The notes beneath the pieces are model-generated. The model did no database searches. It was given only the letters and a program-made list of their open reading frames with translations, and was not told the origin of the DNA. A program made the position numbers and the translations under genes. Shown in pieces: positions 55,804 through 64,000 of a stretch of 64,000 bases of DNA; position 1 is the stretch's first letter, and the number at the start of each line of letters is the position of its first letter. Source of the stretch: Flammulina velutipes (lineage: Eukaryota > Basidiomycota > Agaricomycetes > Agaricales > Physalacriaceae); NCBI GenBank assembly GCA_011800155.1, contig CM022374.1, forward strand, positions 930,001 to 994,000. The letters are read 5' to 3'.

Positions 55804-55977
55804 GACAACGTGCTTATCTGCATCCATTGACAAACCTGAGTCTGCTTGGCAATATTTTGCTTCTCACGCCCATTCGCTTCCAGATCCGCTCTTTTCTTTC
55901 GCACTTGTTCCTCTTTTTTCTCTTTAGCTCTGGTCAGCGCCGTCCAGGTCAAGCCTTTATCTGGGCTGAACGCACTA

Positions 55978-56904
55978 ATGCGCCAGTTCAATGTGGTCGT
56001 CCTTGGAGGTACTATTTATCTCTCTCCGCCTTTGTAAACGTCGCTCACACCGTTAAACAGCTGGAGGCGTCGGAAAGTCTGCTTTAACAGGTCCGTCGCA
56101 GCCAGCCTTCGTCGCTGCACGCCTCACACTATCCCCCTCTAGTGCGCTACATCAAGGACGTCTTCATAGATTATTATGATCCAACAATCGAAGGTGCGTC
56201 TCCTACTCCCTGGCGCCTTTCCCCCGCTTACCTCACAACAGAGGAGTACCGGCGCACTGTAAAGATAGACGGCGAGCTATCTTCCGTTAGTCGTCTTCGC
56301 GCACTCTGGCCGCTCCTTCTTACGTCCAACTCTTGCCAGCTTGAAATTCTGGACACCGCGGGTGCTGAACAATTCACGAATTTGAACGAAGTCTACATCA
56401 AGGTCCTTCATGTCTATCCCGTTCCTCTACTCCGCATGCTCACCTCCATTTAGGCGGGCAAAGGTTTCGTATTGGTCTTCAGGTATACTCCCTCGGTTTC
56501 CTCCGTCCGAGGTGTCTAACACCCTTCAGCTTGACTCAAGAAGCCAGCCTCAAAGAGGTCGATAATCTCCGCAAACAGATATATCAGATCAAAGGAGGCG
56601 AAACGGTCAGTCTCGTCCGCTCACATGTCCCCGCACGTCGCTAAGGCGCCCACTAGGATATTCCAATCGTTGTCGTCGGCACCAAGATGGACCTCACAAG
56701 CGAACGAGAAGTGCACAAGAACACTATACAGAATCTCGCCAACCGATGGGGTCACCCTTTCTACGAAACCTCTTCCAAACGAAACTGGCATGTCAGCGAT
56801 GCATTCGAGGATCTAGTGCGACAGATGAGAAGGAGATATCCTCGCGAAGCCTTGACTCCCAAGAAGAGGAGGAAACCTGGCAACGGCAGCTGCATCATCA
56901 TGTA
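55978..56904 (+). CDS. Ras-family small GTPase with CaaX box, 190 aa
   Basis: Eight exons: 55978-56008, 56061-56090, 56143-56193, 56242-56285, 56340-56402, 56454-56482, 56530-56605 and 56656-56904, all in frame; five are 51 nt or shorter. G1 is GAGGVGKSAL, effector YDPTIEEEYRR, G3 LEILDTAGAEQF, G4 VVVGTKMDL, G5 ETSSK, and the C-terminus is a basic stretch followed by GNGSCIIM, a CaaX prenylation box. It belongs to the Ras/Rap/Rsr1 branch. The G3-switch II segment (DTAGAEQFTNLNEVYIK) departs from the usual DTAGTEQF or DTAGQEEY: the residue after DTAG is Ala, and the usual Gln61 is Glu. It is divergent from the cyclophilin, with 174 bp between start codons. Confidence 0.88.
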
Positions 56905-57226
56905 ACATCTCATCTGCACGCATATTTCTTTCTTTCATAGCTCACTGGCTGCACACGACTTTTTACGCTCTGTACATGCATTTCTACACCTACATCATCC
57001 TTCGTTATGCAACTGCTCCTACTCTATCATCTTACTTATTGCTTTTTTTGGTTTCCTCAGACTCTCGAACCCTTTTACTACAGGATAATTAGTTCTCTAA
57101 ATTTGGCCACAGTTGATCGGGCCGTCCTAATCCGTTTGTTGACACATATTATGCCCGGCCTGCTTTGCAAAGAAAATTTCCATTTCTTTCTCTTACACTC
57201 ATCATCTATTTCCTTCCACTAATAAG

Positions 57227-59669
<2,443 letters not shown>

Positions 59670-59854
59670 AGAATTTCTAACCTACTTACCGCGCCGCACT
59701 CCATTACGGTCCTTCTTCACTATTAGATGTAGATGTATATTTTCGAGCTTGTGTCGCTCGTAATTTTTTGCGGTGATTGATACATGTAATATTTACTTGC
59801 AAGCCTTGAGAGCTAAATTATTGTGTGGCGACTGCTTCTCTTTGTTATGCCACC

Positions 59855-61347
59855 ATGTTCACCTGCGCCCCACCTAAATATCCTTTGTTCTGGGGCGAAG
59901 AAGAGGATGCGGAGAACGTTGAGCGCTATGTCACTGGAGGCTACCATCCCGTCCGGCTAGGAGATTTTTTCAGGTCTGAAATAGCAAGCTACCACGTTCT
60001 TCAAAAGCTCGGGCGAGGTACTTTCTCGACTGTCTGGCTGGCTAGCTGTGTGTCTTCCTCCGAGTCGTGAGCATTGGCGCATACTGGTATGTAACACAAA
60101 CTGAAGAAACAGCGCGAGTCCAAGCTCAAGTCTTGTCGCACTGAAGATATGTGTGGCGGAGGCGGACCCTCAGCACGAGCTCAATGTTCTTGGCCGACTG
60201 CCGCATGGGAAGGAGCGGCATGTTATATCACTCCTCGACTCGTTTGCGATTCACGGTCCAAACGGCACACACATCGTCCTCGTGCACGACGTCCTCGGCA
60301 CATTCAGCGCCAACGGCCTCACAAAAATGGTCCAAAAACGACCGCGAGAGGTATGCAAGCAAATCGTGCAGGGCGTCGCGTTTCTTCATAGCCATGGCGT
60401 GATACACGGTGGTAAGTTCATCGTTAACGGTTACACCTTCAAGTCGCACGTAAATTCAAACTGGCTCCACAGATATCCACTCAGATAATCTCGGAATTCG
60501 CCTCCCACGGCTCGAAACGCGCTCTATAGAAGACGTCGTTAGCTACTTTAGCACACCCGATGTCTCTGTCGTCGTTATCATGGAACACGCTCCTCATCCC
60601 GAGGGGCTTCCGGCGTATATCGTGCCCCCGATTTCTATGCTGGAATGTTACCTCTGGCTGGAGAAATCTTCGGTCGTTGAACCCATGCATGTGGAGATCA
60701 TGGATCTCGGGAATGGTTAGCCTGACACCTACGTTCGTTGCTCTAATTCACCTTCATATCTAGCTTCGATCGTCGGCGACTCGAAGGCTTCACTCCCGGC
60801 GTGCACGCCCGCGGCGGTATGTGCGCCCGAGATCATGTTCCAGCGGGTCACAGCTAAGGAGGGAGCTCCTTCTACGTTCGCCAGCGACGTCTGGTCCCTT
60901 GCTTGCACGGTGCGCATTGTTTCGTTCCCACCACCTTTGAGGATGTTCTGACGGGTTGGACGTAGCTCTACGAAGTGGTATTAGGCGTCCGCGTCTTCTA
61001 CCGCGCATCCTCGACCAACAACCTCTTAGTTGAGATGGCGAAGCTATCCGGAGAGGTCCCTCAAGAGTGGGTTGCGCACTGGGAAGCGACGGACCAGCCG
61101 CAATATCTCGAGAGTATTCGTGGTATGTCTCCTTCTCCCGTCTCATGTCTCCCTGATTGAATTTCTTCGCATAGGGATATCCAAGGAGACGGCTGATGTA
61201 GAATGGGAACGGCGGTTATCGGGGTGGATGGCTGTGGACGGTTTCAGTGAGTTTGTGGCGTTGTTGAGGGCGATGTTGAAGATGGATCCGAGTGCGAGGC
61301 CTAGTGCTGCCGAAATCTTAAGCCATCCTTGGTTTTGCTGGCACTGA
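59855..61347 (+). CDS. SRPK-like serine/threonine protein kinase, 409 aa
   Basis: Six exons: 59855-60066, 60113-60411, 60473-60715, 60764-60909, 60966-61122 and 61175-61347, in frame. The N-terminus resembles SRPKs (ERYVTGGYHPVRLGDFF), followed by the P-loop LGRGTFSTVW, the beta-3 lysine VALKICV, the catalytic loop HGDIHSDNLGI and MDLGN-AS in place of DFG (SRPKs have ADLGNA), then CAPEIM and DVWSLAC. SRPKs phosphorylate SR-type splicing factors. In Agaricomycetes this subfamily is strongly expanded, and divergent copies like this one may have other targets. The typical HTD Asp of SRPKs is kept (HGD), so activity is plausible. Confidence 0.85.
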
Positions 61348-61582
61348 CAGTGGCTGAGGAGTGTCGTGCAGTAGTCCCGGGCCGGCGGGCTCCTTTCCAT
61401 GAAGTTTCTGGGGTGGCGTCCACTGTACTATCAATGGGAGACTATGTTTGTCGGCAAGCCTTGTACCTTTGTCACGGTATTGCCCCTAATGATAGTGTCT
61501 CACCCCCTGTTTTGAAGTCAATGAACTAGCTAAATAAGGCCCAGGATGTAACTGTTTGACTATCCCCACTTCCACGACTGAC

Positions 61583-62914
61583 ATGTCGATGACACGACAA
61601 GAGTACGATGCAGAGATAAAAGCAATCCGGGAAACTTTTGACAAATATGGCCGCTCCCCTCGTGAACTGACATGGCTGGCTATCCAGCCATATCTCGAGT
61701 CTCAAGGATATTTGCTCAATCCGCGGTATCGACCCGATTGGGTCCCGTCCTGGATCCAACGAGGATGGACGATGGACAAAGCCATGATTCGTTGTCTAGG
61801 AGATACACATATGATGAGTGTGCGTCAATTCATAGTTTCGAAATCGCATCATTCTAATTTCTTAACCAGTACGCTGGCAATGTCATGGACGCTCTAGGAC
61901 CTTCCCAAACAAAAGTCGTTCTCAAAAGGATGGGGAAAGGAAGCCACGAGGAGAAATTCACCAAATACTTGGACTCTCTCGAGAAAGATGAGATGAATCA
62001 TCTTATTCCTCTTCTTGACACCGTTGATTGCCCCGATACTGGTGAGGTCTTCCTCGTAACGCCCATGTTCCGAGAAATAGGACGGGGGTCAATATTTCAT
62101 TGCTGCGAAGAGGTCATAGACTTCATTCAACAGATGCTCGATGTGAGCGCCACACCTTCAACCAGTAAAGGACGCCACATTCAACTCCTCTATCTAGGGT
62201 CTCATCTTTCTCCACAACCATAAATTGGCTCATCGGTGAGTTAATTAATTTGTATATAAATTCAGGATTTTCTGACAACGCGTAGAGATATTTGCCGCGG
62301 CAATATTGTGATGGACGCCACACATGTCGTACCTTCAGGATTTCGCTTCTATGAGCAGGACGCACAAGACATATGCGATTACAGGCGCATCAAATTTAGG
62401 AAGAGATGCCGTGTCAAGGTTCCTGTGCGGTACTACTTTATCGATTTCCAGACTGTCCGTCATTACCCAGATGGTATAGAACATGCGCGGACGAAAGGTT
62501 GCGTCGGCCAGTACAGAGACGCACCAGAAATGTCGAATGACGTTCCTTATAATCCGTTCCCCGTGGATGTACATCAGCTGGGCCGGACTTTCTTTAATAC
62601 TTTCGATGTAAGTCCTGGCAAGTCCTTGACCGTGGAATTGTCAATGAGTGATACCCTTTTTATAGGACTACAAAGGTCTAGATGATATCAAGCCCTTTTT
62701 CTCTACACTGATGGAGCCAGACGTTATCAAGCGTCCGACCGCCTTCCAAGCTCGGGCGCTATTCGATGAGCTTGTAAGGTCTCTGGGTAGCAATAGGCGC
62801 AAGTACTTGGTTTGTCCGACCACTGCAAACTCCATCGGGATCGAGGACAGTCCTCCTTCTATAATCTCTCGCGTACTTGTCCGCCTATTTCCCAGGCTAA
62901 GTGGCATACTGTAA
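61583..62914 (+). CDS. Divergent protein-kinase-like protein, 372 aa
   Basis: Five exons: 61583-61819, 61870-62142, 62198-62235, 62286-62607 and 62666-62914, in frame (373 codons). It has the beta-3 lysine (KVVLKRM), the catalytic loop AHRDICRGNIVMD (HRD...N) and FIDFQT in place of DFG, with the aspartate kept but the glycine replaced. The usual glycine loop is not clear. The N-terminal 75 residues are rich in Trp/Tyr (REL TWLAIQPYLESQGYLLNP region) and precede the kinase lobe. I recall similar proteins as lineage-specific kinase families of mushrooms. It may be an active kinase or a pseudokinase. Same strand as the SRPK-like gene, 235 bp away. Confidence 0.75.
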
Positions 62915-62999
62915 AATTATTCTTTCTCAAATATGATATAATAGAGCGTTGTGAATGATTGATGAGACCTAGGAATGGACGTACTACATATGCATAACA

Positions 63000-64000
63000 C
63001 TACATGAAAGCCTCGAAGGCCTTCTTGCCTTCCGCCAGCATGTCGCACCCTCCGATATGCCACTCTACATCAAGACCCTTGTCCTTCTGATCACTCAGAT
63101 AGTGCGCTAACGTAGAAGTATTGTAACAATACGAGGGACTGTCATCCGGAAGTTCCTTCAGTTCCAGCATCAGTCTCTTTAGCGAGCCGCCACCCGGTAC
63201 GTCCCATCGCGAGCGCAACATCTCCTCCATACGATGCCCGCGTATCAGCCAGTCCTCAGTCATATCAGTCTTTATCTCCAACTCCACGAGACATGGAAAA
63301 AGATCTGGAAGAGTAAGCAGCTCTAGCGTCTCGTCGGAGTCCGAGTAGGATGCGTTGGTATATAGGTTGATCGTTATATGAGTGAGCGTGTCCCCGCATT
63401 CTTTGAAGATGGGGAGAATCGTGGATGGAAGCATGGCACCGCCGATGTTCAGAGAGCGGACGGGGCATCGTGAACGCCCTACGAGAGAACGCAGAATGGT
63501 AGTTGCGTCAGATCCGGGCTCGGTACACTCGTTCGGATGTTTGACGGTGTCATACAGCATGTTCTGATCATAAGTGGTCTCGGTGAACTCTTCGAGGAGG
63601 GGAGTGACAAAGGTATTGAGAAGGGGAACAAGGGCACAGGAGTTGACTAGGAAAGTGCGTAGGTTTTTGAGAATTAGGGGAGGACGCTCGGCGTTCTCAT
63701 AGGGCCCGATGTGAGTGAGATGAAGAGAAGTAAGATTGGTCGCTTTGGCGAGAAACTCATAACACGAGGTAGTGTCTTCAAAGGGGCCCGTAAATGTTGT
63801 CAAGAGGTCCCATTGCGGAACGAAGCCATGGATTAATGTGGAGGTATGCAATATTCGAAGATTGGGAACGTGGACAGGATCTTCTTCAAGTTCGTGGTAG
63901 GACTCATCCCGGAAAGTGATGTTGAGAGACTCCAACGTCTTGAGACGAAGAGATGACAGCCTGTCGTCGATGTTTGGATAGCCTGCGCGAATGAAGGGTC
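63000..64000 (-). CDS. F-box/LRR-type protein, C-terminal part (runs off the window)
   Basis: The minus-strand frame is open from the stop at 63000-63002 to the window end (about 332 residues visible). It shows leucine-rich strands (LESLNITF, LTSLHLTHIG, LKRLMLELKEL) and the ending LDVEWHIGGCDMLAEG, which parallels LDVTWIVEGDDMLVEG in the F-box gene at 43419. The N-terminal F-box would be at higher coordinates. It is the third member of this family in the window. Confidence 0.8.
   Translation of the reverse strand, partial: PFIRAGYPNIDDRLSSLRLKTLESLNITFRDESYHELEEDPVHVPNLRILHTSTLIHGFVPQWDLLTTFTGPFEDTTSCYEFLAKATNLTSLHLTHIGPYENAERPPLILKNLRTFLVNSCALVPLLNTFVTPLLEEFTETTYDQNMLYDTVKHPNECTEPGSDATTILRSLVGRSRCPVRSLNIGGAMLPSTILPIFKECGDTLTHITINLYTNASYSDSDETLELLTLPDLFPCLVELEIKTDMTEDWLIRGHRMEEMLRSRWDVPGGGSLKRLMLELKELPDDSPSYCYNTSTLAHYLSDQKDKGLDVEWHIGGCDMLAEGKKAFEAFM

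Overview
The window looks like nuclear DNA of a mushroom-forming basidiomycete (Agaricomycetes). Genes are cut by introns of about 45-60 nt with GT-AG ends. The families fit as well: a KDZ transposase with a CxC2 cysteine cluster, a Tnp2 transposase, a DUF6534-type membrane protein, viroplasmin/RNase H1 N-terminal domain proteins, a WD40 protein with a C-terminal membrane anchor, F-box/LRR paralogues, SRPK-like kinases and a Zn2Cys6 regulator. All assignments come from reading the sequence; no database search was run. Splice models were built by hand and accepted when every exon junction kept the frame.

Layout. 1-1.4 kb is the tail of a KDZ transposon, identical to 29.28-30.68 kb. It cuts into a Tnp2 transposase gene (1.4-4.8 kb, minus strand). 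5-15.5 kb is an accessory block: a DUF6534-like membrane gene, three uncharacterised multi-exon genes, and intergenic DNA packed with about 25 tiny hairpins that share one 7-nt loop (CTTTGTG, or CACAAAG on the other strand) while their stems differ. 15.5-17.2 kb is a WD40 gene that lost its first exon next to repeat-rich DNA with a tRNA-like head (17.2-18.3 kb). 18.4-23 kb holds a repeat-rich unknown protein and two viroplasmin-domain genes. 23.9-26.1 kb is a decayed gene, followed by an intact ten-exon KDZ transposase (26.4-30.4 kb).

31-38 kb carries a small unknown gene, a proline-rich coiled-coil protein, a Nudix CoA diphosphatase and an NmrA-like reductase. 38.3-43.3 kb is a large palindrome: two ~1.95-kb arms, each with the same two-exon gene, around a spacer with an APH-like phosphotransferase. 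It is bordered by F-box/LRR genes and a relic of one. From 46.6 kb the DNA is ordinary gene-dense euchromatin: a zf-4CXXC_R1 protein, a Zn2Cys6 regulator, an SR-type cyclophilin, a Ras-family GTPase, a DBP2-type RNA helicase, an SRPK-like kinase, a divergent kinase, and an F-box/LRR gene that runs off the end.

The housekeeping part contains RNA-processing functions (DBP2 helicase, SR-type cyclophilin, SRPK-like kinase) near signalling genes (Ras). The accessory part is dominated by mobile elements and lineage-specific families. The two strongest candidates for something undescribed are the shared-loop micro-hairpin family and the gene-bearing palindrome.
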